Notes under the pieces: generated by a model
What the model saw: only the letters and a program-made list of their open reading frames with translations
The model's database searches: none
What the model was told of the DNA's origin: nothing
Made by a program: the position numbers and the translations under genes
NCBI GenBank assembly: GCA_965652395.1
Contig: CBFGUW010000024.1
Location: 6,529 to 70,528, forward strand
Direction: 5' to 3'
DNA from: Saccharospirillum sp965652395
GTDB lineage: Bacteria > Pseudomonadota > Gammaproteobacteria > Pseudomonadales > Natronospirillaceae
Length of the DNA: 64,000 bases
Part shown: piece after piece, positions 42,994 to 51,358 of the stretch
Layout: every line of letters starts with the position of its first letter
Position numbering within the stretch: position 1 is the first letter of the stretch

Positions 42994-44238
42994 ATGAACG
43001 AACTAACCCAAGTACAATACGCGCTCGATACTTTCTACTTCCTGGTGTGCGGTGCCCTGGTCATGTGGATGGCCGCAGGCTTTTCCATGCTCGAAGCCGG
43101 TCTGGTACGCGCCAAGAACACGACTGAAATTCTGACCAAGAACGTCGCCCTCTACGCGACTTCCTGCACCATGTTCCTAATTTGCGGCTACTTCATCATG
43201 TATGGTGGCGCAGACGGTCTTCATGCCGCTGTCCCCTTCCTGAGCGGCATTCTGGGCGACGGTGTGGCCGATGGTGATTCCTACGCACCTTCCGCCGACT
43301 TCTTCTTCCAGGTGGTTTTCGTGGCCACGGCCATGTCCATCGTTTCCGGCGCCGTTGCCGAGCGCATGAAGCTGTGGTCCTTCCTGGTGTTCGCGGTTGT
43401 CATGACCGGCTTCATTTACCCCATGGAAGGTTCCTGGACTTGGGGTGGCGATGCTGTGTTCGGTATGTACACCCTGGGCGACCTGGGCTTCAGCGACTTC
43501 GCAGGCTCCGGTATCGTTCATATGGCGGGCGCATCAGCCGCTCTGGCCGGTGTGTTGCTGCTGGGTCCCCGTAAGGGCAAATATGGCCCGAAAGGCCAGA
43601 TCAACGCTATCCCCGGTGCCAACCTGCCGCTGGCGACTCTGGGCACCTTCATCCTATGGATGGGCTGGTTCGGTTTTAACGGCGGTTCCGTGTTGGCACT
43701 GGCCAGCGTCGAGAGCGCGAATGCTGTGGCCGTTGTCTTCCTGAACACCAACGCCGCTGCGGCTGGTGGCTGTATCGCCGCGCTGGTTCTGGCACGCATC
43801 TGGTTCAAGAAGGCTGACCTGACCATGGCCCTGAACGGTGCCTTGGCCGGTCTGGTGGCCATCACCGCCGAGCCTTCCACGCCGACTCCGCTGCTGGCGA
43901 CTCTGTTCGGTGCCATTGGTGGCGTGCTGGTGGTGTTCAGCATCGTGACGCTGGATAAACTGAAAATCGACGATCCGGTCGGTGCCATCTCTGTTCATGG
44001 TGTTGTAGGTCTGTTGGGTCTGTTGTTGGTGCCTGCCACTAATCCTGAAGTTACCTTGCCTGGCCAGATTATCGGCGCGCTGACTATCTTTGTCTGGGTA
44101 TTCGTGGCCTCTTTGATTGTCTGGTCCATCCTCAAGGCCGTTATGGGCATTCGCGTCAGCGAAGAAGAAGAGTACGAAGGCGTCGACCTGGCCGAATGTG
44201 GCATGGACGCTTACCCGGAATTCACCTCAGCAAAATAA
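42994..44238 (+). CDS. amtB: ammonium transporter
   Basis: 414 residues, eleven hydrophobic segments. Twin-histidine pore residues are in GSGIVHMAG and ISVHGVVG, and EGSWTWGG supplies the outer gate aromatic. FFLVCGALVMWMAAGFSMLEAGLVRAKNTTEIL is the standard N-terminal helix; there is no E. coli-like long cleaved leader. Co-transcribed with glnK, which gates it. A double hairpin ends the unit. Confidence 0.97.
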   Translation: MNELTQVQYALDTFYFLVCGALVMWMAAGFSMLEAGLVRAKNTTEILTKNVALYATSCTMFLICGYFIMYGGADGLHAAVPFLSGILGDGVADGDSYAPSADFFFQVVFVATAMSIVSGAVAERMKLWSFLVFAVVMTGFIYPMEGSWTWGGDAVFGMYTLGDLGFSDFAGSGIVHMAGASAALAGVLLLGPRKGKYGPKGQINAIPGANLPLATLGTFILWMGWFGFNGGSVLALASVESANAVAVVFLNTNAAAAGGCIAALVLARIWFKKADLTMALNGALAGLVAITAEPSTPTPLLATLFGAIGGVLVVFSIVTLDKLKIDDPVGAISVHGVVGLLGLLLVPATNPEVTLPGQIIGALTIFVWVFVASLIVWSILKAVMGIRVSEEEEYEGVDLAECGMDAYPEFTSAK

Positions 44239-44285
44239 GGTTTGCCTGGCAAACCTTCTCCTAAAGGGGCTTCGGCCCCTTTTTT
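44237..44285 (+). terminator. tandem hairpins after amtB
   Basis: AAGGTTTGCC-T-GGCAAACCTT begins inside the stop codon. A classic intrinsic terminator follows: AAAGGGGC-TTCG-GCCCCTTT with a run of T. Confidence 0.95.
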
Positions 44286-44341
44286 CATGTCTGGCTGTTA
44301 CGTCGTTTCAAACAGCGGTTGCCTTGAATCGTCGATTCCCT

Positions 44342-44369
44342 TTGACGCCCTTCGCCCCTGAGTTATGCT
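44342..44369 (+). promoter_or_regulatory. sigma-70 promoter of the second P-II gene
   Basis: TTGACG (44342-44347), a 16-bp spacer and TATGCT (44364-44369). No sigma-54 element is seen, so this P-II copy is likely constitutive. Confidence 0.6.
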
Positions 44370-44413
44370 TGGGCTCATCAGCTGGTTCTTTCAAATTCGC
44401 TAGGGAGTCTGCC

Positions 44414-44752
44414 ATGAAGCTTGTTACCGCCATTATCAAACCCTTCAAACTGGACGACGTGCGTGAGTCGCTGTCGGAAGTCGGCGTCCAGGGTATTACC
44501 GTGACCGAGGTGAAAGGCTTTGGTCGTCAGAAGGGCCACACCGAACTGTATCGCGGCGCGGAATACGTCGTGGATTTTCTGCCCAAGATCAAACTCGAAA
44601 TCGCCATCGACGACAGCAAGGTCGAGCCCGTGATCGAAGCCATTTCCAAATCCGCCAACACCGGCAAAATTGGCGATGGCAAAATCTTTGTCACTTCGCT
44701 TGAGCAGGTGATTCGGATTCGTACCGGTGAGACTGGAGAAGACGCTGTATAG
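44414..44752 (+). CDS. glnB: P-II nitrogen regulatory protein, copy 2
   Basis: 112 residues from the ATG at 44414 (GGGAG upstream), far shorter than the open frame that starts inside amtB. Nearly identical to copy 1 in the first 58 residues, including the T-loop with Y51, but differing in 59-80 (IKLEIAIDDSKVEPVIEAI against VKVEVGVSDELLDRAIEAI). The separate sigma-70-type promoter suggests the constitutive GlnB role in controlling GlnE/NtrB; the name glnB is inference from promoter type. Confidence 0.93.
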   Translation: MKLVTAIIKPFKLDDVRESLSEVGVQGITVTEVKGFGRQKGHTELYRGAEYVVDFLPKIKLEIAIDDSKVEPVIEAISKSANTGKIGDGKIFVTSLEQVIRIRTGETGEDAV

Positions 44753-44805
44753 CAGGTAGGGCGTTTGGTGCCCTTTCCCGGAGGGAGAGGGCTGATAAAC
44801 CCCCG

Positions 44806-45162
44806 TTAGGTTGTTTTATGGCTGCGCCGGGCGGTCCAATAGGCTGGTAACTGTGCTCTTACAAAGCGGGCCGTCAAACCGGCGGCCGTTGCAAACAGGT
44901 ACCCCGCGACATACACCGGACCGGTCATTTGAATGATGGGGCCAATCGTGATGAATTCGAATATCATTGTCAGCACCAGGCCGATAGCATAGCCGGTAAT
45001 CAAATGTCGGTGACCGGTTCTGAACAAACCTCCCAATACCAACCCGACCATCCCCAGAACCACCAGTAACTGAGTCGGCGATTGCGCCATTTGCGCGGCG
45101 AATTGTGCCGCCAGGACCATGGCCACCGCCGCCAGGGCGATGCGTTGTACGTTGGGATTCAT
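44806..45162 (-). CDS. small membrane protein, unknown
   Basis: 117 residues from the ATG at 45162 with AGGTGG six bases upstream; the frame extends to 45195. Three or four hydrophobic segments: IALAAVAMVLAAQFAA, LLVVLGMVGLVLGGLF, ITGYAIGLVLTMIFEFITIG and VYVAGYLFATAAGLTARFV. A basic C-terminus follows. No family recognised; convergent with the second P-II gene. Confidence 0.65.
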   Translation of the reverse strand: MNPNVQRIALAAVAMVLAAQFAAQMAQSPTQLLVVLGMVGLVLGGLFRTGHRHLITGYAIGLVLTMIFEFITIGPIIQMTGPVYVAGYLFATAAGLTARFVRAQLPAYWTARRSHKTT

Positions 45163-45575
45163 ATCCGCCACCTTTCTTGTTGTTCTCTGATACATAACTA
45201 TGGCATGGGCTAAAGGGGGGTTGGCCCTTTGGTTTAAGAAGTAACGATAGTGGAATCTCCTGGGGCCTCAATCCGACTTTGGTCTGCCCTGGTTAATCTA
45301 CAACATGGATTACTGTGACCGGCGTCGCAGAACCTTCGCTTCAGTATGGCTTCGATTATTCTTTATGAACTATCCTCTCGCCCCCTGCTTTCACCCCTGA
45401 CAGTAGGGTCACGATAGGAAGGATCGGCCGAGCCTCTCGGCTTGAAACAGGACGTTTGCTCCAGTGTCTCCCGGGTACGATTACAAAATGAGTTCCGGGC
45501 CTAGCCGTCTCGTACTGTCCCTTCCAGCTCGATTAAATTCTGTATTTAGACGTTTTCGCTATAAGGAAAAGCGAT
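45163..45575. other. intergenic stretch without a recognised gene
   Basis: About 410 bp with only a small hairpin GCCGAG-CCT-CTCGGC at 45427-45441. Open frames here are short and lack ribosome sites. It marks the left border of the AT-richer block that carries the astacin-like gene. Confidence 0.6.
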
Positions 45576-46946
45576 ATGAAACCTGCGTTGTACCAAGGCT
45601 TGAAACCGGTGCTGTTTGGCTTGTTATGTACGGTTGGACTAATTTCAGGGTGTGAGGACCCCTCGACCCAATCCTTACCCATAGTTTCGGAAGAGATAGC
45701 CGAAGCAGAAGATAAAATGTGGCAGTTACTGACTGATGGGGTAATAACCGCAAAAGGCATGGAGACACGTAGCTTAAGCTTGGTCTCCCATCCAGGTCGG
45801 GACGCGTTGCTTCGCTATTTGGCGCCCGACTCGCGAAGTGCCGCCAGAACACTACCTTCGTTGGAAGACAACCGGGAGCTTTCAGATGAAGAAGAACAGT
45901 TGATAGACGATTACCTGGAAGCCCAACCGGAAGTCAGTGAGGCTATTGAGGCCATCATAGAGGATTTTAATGAGTCATTCGCAGATTTGGACAGCATGCC
46001 TATGGAGGTGGAGATTGTCGATGGTCAGGGCGACGTGACGGGGATAGAAATCCTTTATCCTAAAGATGGTTATTATTATATGGACGGCGTCGCCGTTCCT
46101 GCGTTAAGTGTCCTTCATGAAAAACAAACAGCCAGCCAGGAGCCTCCTATTGAAGGTGAAAAAAGTCTGGGGATGAGGCGTGGACACTGGAGGCTTTGGC
46201 CTGACCGCACTGTCCGTTACTTCATCGATTCGAAAAACATGGGGTGGAATGCGTCTGATGCATTAAGGAATCGGGTAAAAGCTCGTTTTTATCGCGAAGT
46301 GAATGATTTGAGCCGGGTTACTGGAATACGTTTCAAAGAATATAAAAATACAGCCTGGCGACGGTTTCGCTGGCTGACGTCGCCTTCCTACGTGAGGGTT
46401 GAGTTTGGTTCTGGTAAAAGATGTGCTACTGCTTGTGCTGTTGTTGGCCGGTCATGGTTAGGGTACGTTCGATATAATGTAAAAGATAACGATAGTCGAG
46501 CGTCGGTACTTCGGGAGGACAACATCAGTATTAATGATGAGCGATTAAGTACAATCCAACATGAGTTGCTGCACACGCTTGGCATGAACCATGAGCATCA
46601 AAGATGGGATCGTGATGACCATATCACGGTGAGCATGTTTGGTTGTGTAAACGGGGCGAGTAACTGTAATCAAAGATATAGTAGGCTTGGCTCTGGGCCT
46701 AATACATATGACACCCCCTACGACTATAATTCAGTTATGCACTATGGAGTGGGTGTAACTCAACGATGGTGTAGGGACCGCAATTATATTAGGAATCCTG
46801 AGCATAGGAATCGAGGGTGCTTCTTTAGAGATCAGAATAGAATTCGTTATGGAACGTGGCTGACGCCGTGGGATATCTATGCGGTAAAATATCTGTATCG
46901 ATTTGGTTCAAACCCGCGCCCCCAGTATACACCGGGCGAGGATTGA
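45576..46946 (+). CDS. astacin-like (M12A) zinc metalloprotease, lipoprotein
   Basis: 456 residues. The lipobox VGLISGC makes a lipoprotein. An acidic proregion of about 170 residues precedes the catalytic domain (LWPDRTVRYFID). The zinc site HELLHTLGMNHEHQRWDRD puts H329, E330, H333 and H339 in the astacin pattern HExxHxxGxxHExxRxDRD, and NSVMHYG contains the Met-turn (M388) and its tyrosine (Y390). It should be a surface-anchored or secreted endopeptidase; the proregion probably keeps it latent. Codon use becomes AT-richer toward the 3' end, suggesting transfer. A second lipoprotein gene follows 64 bp later. Confidence 0.93.
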   Translation: MKPALYQGLKPVLFGLLCTVGLISGCEDPSTQSLPIVSEEIAEAEDKMWQLLTDGVITAKGMETRSLSLVSHPGRDALLRYLAPDSRSAARTLPSLEDNRELSDEEEQLIDDYLEAQPEVSEAIEAIIEDFNESFADLDSMPMEVEIVDGQGDVTGIEILYPKDGYYYMDGVAVPALSVLHEKQTASQEPPIEGEKSLGMRRGHWRLWPDRTVRYFIDSKNMGWNASDALRNRVKARFYREVNDLSRVTGIRFKEYKNTAWRRFRWLTSPSYVRVEFGSGKRCATACAVVGRSWLGYVRYNVKDNDSRASVLREDNISINDERLSTIQHELLHTLGMNHEHQRWDRDDHITVSMFGCVNGASNCNQRYSRLGSGPNTYDTPYDYNSVMHYGVGVTQRWCRDRNYIRNPEHRNRGCFFRDQNRIRYGTWLTPWDIYAVKYLYRFGSNPRPQYTPGED

Positions 46947-47010
46947 CGAATTGGTGCTTTCATGTACTTGGATAGTACAAGTCTGTCTTTTTAGAGTGAG
47001 TGTGAAAAAT

Positions 47011-47658
47011 ATGAAAAAAGTTATTGCGGCATTTTTTGTATTTCTCGTTTATGGGTGTCAAGATGTTGCTGTTGATAATTGTAACTTGCAAGAGAATACT
47101 TACCGGTGTGATCCAGAAAGTTATATGAAAGTTATTGTTAGTATTGATAATCATACAGATAAAGGAGTGTTTTTGGGACAGCCTTTTGTAGGTGATAAAA
47201 CCTTGCTTCCAAATCATGAAGGGAGTGTCGCCCATGGGGAGGTTGAAATAAAGCATCTTGAAAGAACCTATGACTTTGTGCCCGGAAATAGCATATACAC
47301 CTACTATGGTTCAGATTTAAAGAGTAATGTTCCTGAGCAGACATTTACTGCTTCGGTCTTATTTACAGAAGACCTTTTTAACTGCATGTCTGAAGATGCT
47401 TATCAGGAAACTCCTTATGCAAAACAGCCATATTATAATCTCGATGCTGAGAGTACCCTTATATGCTCGGAAGAAATGCTGATTAGCTTGTTAATTGATT
47501 ACTTTGTAGTGACGGAAGAGAATTTTGCCTCTTTGTTAAACCAGGAGTCCGGACGGCCTTTCACACTGAGTTATTCGGATGAAATAGTACCGTTTGGGGA
47601 TAAGGAAGGGAGTTATAGACAAATAACCTACCACTATACCGTTCTTCAATCTCAGTAA
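47011..47658 (+). CDS. AT-rich lipoprotein of unknown function
   Basis: 215 residues from the ATG at 47011 (MKKVIAAFFVFLVYGC); the lipobox is VYGC. The mature part is acidic with many Tyr and Asn and five further cysteines (DNCNLQ, YRCDPE, FNCMSE, LICSEE), some likely paired. Base composition is clearly lower in GC than the flanking genes. No family recognised. Its place after a secreted protease suggests an inhibitor, immunity or partner role, but nothing in the sequence proves it. Confidence 0.72.
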   Translation: MKKVIAAFFVFLVYGCQDVAVDNCNLQENTYRCDPESYMKVIVSIDNHTDKGVFLGQPFVGDKTLLPNHEGSVAHGEVEIKHLERTYDFVPGNSIYTYYGSDLKSNVPEQTFTASVLFTEDLFNCMSEDAYQETPYAKQPYYNLDAESTLICSEEMLISLLIDYFVVTEENFASLLNQESGRPFTLSYSDEIVPFGDKEGSYRQITYHYTVLQSQ

Positions 47659-47668
47659 GCTGGACTGC

Positions 47669-47698
47669 AGAAAGGCTGGGTTTAATCCTAGCCTTTCT
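47669..47698. terminator. hairpin at the convergent lipoprotein/pspF boundary
   Basis: AGAAAGGCT and AGCCTTTCT form 9-bp arms, overlapping the last codons of pspF. No long T-run. Confidence 0.55.
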
Positions 47699-48683
47699 TG
47701 CTTGCACCAATCAAACCATGTTTCCTCAACTGACTGCGAAACTGATGGTAGGTCAACCCCAGGGCCTCGGCCGCTTTGCCTTGATGTTGCTCGTGCCTGT
47801 CGAGCGCTTGGCGTAACAGGGTCACCTCGTAGTGGGCGACCTGCTTGGTAAACCCTAGGCTGGGGTCGGGTTCGGTTGGGCTTCCCCCCGTCGATTCCGG
47901 TCTCCAGGGTGAGTCGAACGGGTCCAGCACCAGGTCGTCTATCGGTTCGTCTTCCAAACCCCAGCGATAGACGCTGCGTTCGATGGCGTTTTTCAGCTCG
48001 CGCACGTTGCCGTAGAAAGGGTGCTGGCTGAGTTCTTCCAATGCCTTTTCGGTGAATCCCGGGAATACGGACCAGCCCAATTCGGTGCCCATTTGAATGC
48101 CGAATTGTTCTGCGAGCAGTTGCAGGTCGCCGGGGCGTGCGCGTAGAGGGGGTAGGGTCAGTACGTCGAAGGCGAGCCGGTCGAGCAGGTCGTGGCGGAA
48201 CTTGCCTTCTTCGGCGAGGGTGGGGAGGTGCTCGTTGGTGGCGGCGATGATACGTACGTCCACAGTGAGCGTTTTCTGCCCGCCCAGGCGTTCGAATTCC
48301 CCATATTCGATGATGCGCAGCAGTTTTTCCTGTAGGGCTTGAGACATGTTGCCGACTTCGTCGAGGAAGAGGGTGCCTTCGTGGGCGCGTTCGAAGCGGC
48401 CTTTGTTGATGCGGTTGGCGCCGGTGAATGCACCGGGTTCATAGCCGAAGAGGTCGGCGTCGAGCAGTTGTTCGCTGATGGCGCCGCAGTTCACCTTGAG
48501 GAAGGGCTGTTCCCACCGTTGAGACAGATAGTGCAACCGCTCGGCGACGAGTTCTTTGCCGGTGCCTCGTTCGCCGATCACCAACACGGGGCGGTTGAGT
48601 GGTGCGACGTCGGAAACCCGATCCAGCAAGTCAGAGAGTGCCTGACTCTCACCAATAATCCTTTGGGGCGTACGTTCGGTCAT
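47688..48683 (-). CDS. pspF: phage shock protein operon activator PspF
   Basis: 331 residues: a sigma-54 AAA+ activator with Walker A GERGTGKELVAERLH, the sigma-54-contacting YEPGAFTGANRI, LFLDEVGNM and a C-terminal Fis-type helix-turn-helix (KAAEALGLTYHQFRSQLRKHGL). It lacks a receiver domain, as PspF does, and would be held inactive by PspA. Divergent from the psp genes with 312 bp between, containing a palindromic element and a sigma-54 promoter. Confidence 0.95.
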   Translation of the reverse strand: MTERTPQRIIGESQALSDLLDRVSDVAPLNRPVLVIGERGTGKELVAERLHYLSQRWEQPFLKVNCGAISEQLLDADLFGYEPGAFTGANRINKGRFERAHEGTLFLDEVGNMSQALQEKLLRIIEYGEFERLGGQKTLTVDVRIIAATNEHLPTLAEEGKFRHDLLDRLAFDVLTLPPLRARPGDLQLLAEQFGIQMGTELGWSVFPGFTEKALEELSQHPFYGNVRELKNAIERSVYRWGLEDEPIDDLVLDPFDSPWRPESTGGSPTEPDPSLGFTKQVAHYEVTLLRQALDRHEQHQGKAAEALGLTYHQFRSQLRKHGLIGASKKG

Positions 48684-48701
48684 TTTGGGTGCCTTGAACC
48701 C

Positions 48702-48813
48702 GCGCTGGTGGCTGGGGATGTTCTTCCGGGGACCGCATGAACCCTTCCATGGGGCTTAACTTCGCCATCCATGGCTCAGATGTCCCCTCCAGAACATCCC
48801 CAGCCACCAGCGC
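48702..48813. repeat. palindromic intergenic element, copy 5 (divergent core)
   Basis: Arms at 48702-48733 and 48782-48813 pair at 29 of 32 positions (GCGCTGGTGGCTGGGGATGTTCT...GGGGAC). The core keeps GCATGAACCCTTCCATGGGGC but the inner CCGCAGC hairpin is replaced by TTCGCCATCCATGGC. It separates pspF from the psp promoter. Confidence 0.9.
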
Positions 48814-48931
48814 TAGCCTAAAGTGGTTGAATAGCCAAATAACCCAATTAACTTAGCCAATTCCACCAAGTAGAGATAGCCCCAGAAAGTCACTAAATCA
48901 CTTTTTCTTTAAAAATCAAATAGTTACAGTT

Positions 48932-48949
48932 TTGGCATGCTTCCTGATA
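48932..48949 (+). promoter_or_regulatory. candidate sigma-54 promoter of the psp operon
   Basis: TTGGCATGCTTCCTGATA has a good -24 (TTGGCA) with GA in place of GC at the -12 position. The location upstream of the psp genes and divergent from pspF supports it; a start near 48958 is inferred. Confidence 0.6.
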
Positions 48950-48995
48950 AAGAAAAAACCAACAGCCTCCAGGCTAAATAGGGAGAGAACAAAAA

Positions 48996-49157
48996 ATGAT
49001 TCACCTCAGTGAACGGACACCGCTTTACATGGGCATGATCACTCTCAGCAGTGCCCTGGCTGCGTTAACGCAATTGTGGGCGGGTTTGGTGACTTTCGGT
49101 CTGGTGGCCCTGGTTTTTGAAGGGCTGAATCACTGGTTTTTCCGGCTGTCGCGCTAA
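48996..49157 (+). CDS. 53-residue membrane protein leading the psp operon
   Basis: An ATG at 48996 preceded by GGGAGAG opens a 53-residue frame ending at a TAA at 49155-49157. The peptide has two hydrophobic segments (MGMITLSSALAALTQLWAGLVTF, overall split, and FGLVALVFEGL) and ends FFRLSR. It lies between the sigma-54 promoter and pspA, so it would be the first product of the stress operon. I know no named Psp component of this form; its role is open. Confidence 0.7.
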   Translation: MIHLSERTPLYMGMITLSSALAALTQLWAGLVTFGLVALVFEGLNHWFFRLSR

Positions 49158-49192
49158 GCGCGGGGGTCGATCACAACTTGAGGAGCAACACC

Positions 49193-49882
49193 ATGGGTAT
49201 ATTTTCTCGTTTGACGGATATTGTTAATAGCAACCTGAATTCCCTGTTGGATCGCGCTGAAGATCCGCAAAAAATGATCCGCCTGATTATTCAGGAAATG
49301 GAAGAAACATTGGTTGAGGTGCGCAGTAGCTCGGCTCGCGTGATTGCCGATAAGAAAGAAGCCCAGCGTCGTTTGGAGCGGGTGCGCGGTGAAGCGGAGG
49401 ATTGGGAGCGTAAGGCTCGGCTGGCGTTGGAGAAGGGTCGTGAAGATCTGGCACGCGCGGCTTTGGCTGAAAAGCAGGGGCTGGCGGACGAAGAGGCGAT
49501 CATCAACCAGGAGTTCAAGGCGTTGGACGATCACCTGCACCAGTTGTCCGAGGAAATCGGTGCGTTGCAGCAAAAGTTGAATGATGCGAAAGCGAAGCAG
49601 AAAACGCTGGTGATGCGTCATAAAACGGTGAACAGCCGGTTGATGGCGAAGCGTCAGTTGCACCGTGAGACCCTTCAGGATGCGTTCGATAAGTTCGAGC
49701 GCTATGAGCGCCGGATGGACAACATGGAAAGTGAAATCGAGGCGATGGACCTGGGGCGTGAGGGTAAACATCAATTGGCGGATGAGATCGACAGCCTGGC
49801 GCAGGACGATTCCATCAATGCGGAGCTGGAACGATTGAAGGCCGACATGGGTGGCAAAAAAGACTCCGAGAAGGCTGAGTAA
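49193..49882 (+). CDS. pspA: phage shock protein A
   Basis: 229 residues from the ATG at 49193. MGIFSRLTDIVNSNLNSLLDRAEDPQKMIRLIIQEMEETL is the family N-terminus (amphipathic helix plus first coil), followed by long coiled coils through residue 215. PspA forms ESCRT-III-like assemblies on damaged inner membrane and inhibits PspF when idle. The second to fourth genes of the operon follow with short gaps. Confidence 0.96.
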   Translation: MGIFSRLTDIVNSNLNSLLDRAEDPQKMIRLIIQEMEETLVEVRSSSARVIADKKEAQRRLERVRGEAEDWERKARLALEKGREDLARAALAEKQGLADEEAIINQEFKALDDHLHQLSEEIGALQQKLNDAKAKQKTLVMRHKTVNSRLMAKRQLHRETLQDAFDKFERYERRMDNMESEIEAMDLGREGKHQLADEIDSLAQDDSINAELERLKADMGGKKDSEKAE

Positions 49883-49949
49883 GCGTTTGACGGTGGGGCT
49901 GTCCCGGCATTAAATGGGAGCCCGACCGGCCCCTACAAGGAGTTAATTC

Positions 49950-50186
49950 ATGAACTTTTTTCAATTTATGTTTGTGCCGACCATTTTGTTCATGGTCGTT
50001 GTGATGCCGATTTGGCTCACCATGCACTATCGGCACAAGGGCCGCTTGAACTCCGGTCTCGCTCAGGAGGACCAGGCAACACTGGATGATTTGTTGCGGA
50101 CTCTGGATAAACTGACGGATCGGGTTGAGGCATTGGAATCGATATTGGATGAGCGCAACCCCCGCTGGAAGCGCGGTACTGAGTAA
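49950..50186 (+). CDS. pspB: phage shock protein B
   Basis: 78 residues: transmembrane helix FFQFMFVPTILFMVVVMPIWL, then HYRHKGRL and a leucine-zipper-like coil RVEALESILDERNPRW, the standard PspB. With PspC it senses envelope damage and releases PspF from PspA. A paralogue-like gene lies at 18425. Confidence 0.94.
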   Translation: MNFFQFMFVPTILFMVVVMPIWLTMHYRHKGRLNSGLAQEDQATLDDLLRTLDKLTDRVEALESILDERNPRWKRGTE

Positions 50187-50201
50187 AAGAGGAGGCCGAC
50201 C

Positions 50202-50663
50202 ATGAGTCGCCATCATCAAGACCCTCGCCATTCGCAGGATTTCTGGGAGCGTCGGCGTAACGGTTATGGTATGAATCTTTATCGAAACAAACGCGACGGT
50301 ATGATCGGCGGCGTATGTGCCGGTCTGGCGGATCACTTCAACATTGAACGTTGGGTGGCACGGTTGATCTTTATCGGTGGCGTTGTGTTTCTCAATTCGC
50401 TGGCGATTTTTGCCTATCTGGCTGCCTGGTTCCTGATGGTGCCTCGGCCCAAGGGACCGGTGGCTCAGGAATATCAGTACGATGAGTCCCTGCATCAGGA
50501 TCGGCCGCGCAATATGTTCCGTTACCGGGCGAAGCCGGGCGAGCGGTTGAAGACCGCTAAGGAACGATTGGATGAAGTGATGGGGCGTGTGGAGCGAATG
50601 GAACGCTACGTGACCTCCAAACGCTTCGAATTAGACCGGGAATTTTCAAAAATCCAGGATTGA
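50202..50663 (+). CDS. pspC: phage shock protein C
   Basis: 153 residues. The PspC domain is clear: LYRNKRDGMIGGVCAGLADHFNIERWVARLIFIGGVVF, then a membrane helix (LAIFAYLAAWFLMVP). A long charged C-terminal part with a coiled coil (LKTAKERLDEVMGRVERMERYV) follows. Inner-membrane stress sensor. The last gene of the operon, ended by a hairpin. Confidence 0.94.
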   Translation: MSRHHQDPRHSQDFWERRRNGYGMNLYRNKRDGMIGGVCAGLADHFNIERWVARLIFIGGVVFLNSLAIFAYLAAWFLMVPRPKGPVAQEYQYDESLHQDRPRNMFRYRAKPGERLKTAKERLDEVMGRVERMERYVTSKRFELDREFSKIQD

Positions 50664-50672
50664 TCTACCGCG

Positions 50673-50703
50673 AGCGGTGTCCGGTGGACACCGCTGCTGT
50701 TTT
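50673..50703 (+). terminator. terminator of the psp operon
   Basis: AGCGGTGTCC-GGT-GGACACCGCT, a perfect 10-bp stem, then a short run of T. Confidence 0.82.
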
Positions 50704-50779
50704 CTCCGCATTGCACATCACCAAACGCCCATCCGACTGATGTTATACTGCCGCCAAACCCTCACTCAGAGTTAAGCTT

Positions 50780-51358
50780 TTGGCGGACAAATACCCCCCT
50801 GAACCAAACCATCCCAAGCCCTTCAACTGGCGGGATTCCTTCAAGCGCCCGACTTTCTGGGTTGTGCTGGTGATGCTGGCTGTTTTTCTGTATACGCAGT
50901 GGCCAACTCATGTACGCCAACCTGAAACGCCGGATTATGTGGTGACCAACCTGCCAGTGGGCGTTCAGGTACAGTGGGAGGCGGAGCCGACCCGCCGAGC
51001 GGGAGAGGCAGGGTCTGTCTGGCACCTTAAGCGTAAGGGGATGGAATTTCTGGTCCAGAGTGGGCCACTGGAAACTCCCTTGCCGGAACTGGCAGCGCGG
51101 ATGATGAAGGTCGACCGGGAACAAGTAAACGGGGCGGTCTACGAACCCCTATCGGTGGAAGGTCAGCGGGCCCGTTATGCACTGTACGATGCGGAAAACC
51201 GCATTCAACGGCACCGGCTGTATAGTCTGGGCGAACGTTGGGTGAAAACCTCCGTACTGTATAAGGCGCAAAATGAGGAGCGCGAACAACGCGCGCTGGT
51301 GTTTTTAAATTCGGTGGTGGAACAACCCACTCAATCCAAAGGAGCGCACAATGAATAA
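50780..51358 (+). CDS. membrane-anchored protein of unknown function (TTG start)
   Basis: 192 residues. No ATG or GTG fits; the frame opens at a TTG at 50780. One transmembrane helix (FWVVLVMLAVFLYTQWP, residues 26-42) follows a short cytoplasmic tail, and the remaining 150 residues would face the periplasm. No motif recognised. Its stop lies inside the start of the oxidoreductase gene (8-bp overlap), so the two are translationally coupled. Confidence 0.65.
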   Translation: MADKYPPEPNHPKPFNWRDSFKRPTFWVVLVMLAVFLYTQWPTHVRQPETPDYVVTNLPVGVQVQWEAEPTRRAGEAGSVWHLKRKGMEFLVQSGPLETPLPELAARMMKVDREQVNGAVYEPLSVEGQRARYALYDAENRIQRHRLYSLGERWVKTSVLYKAQNEEREQRALVFLNSVVEQPTQSKGAHNE

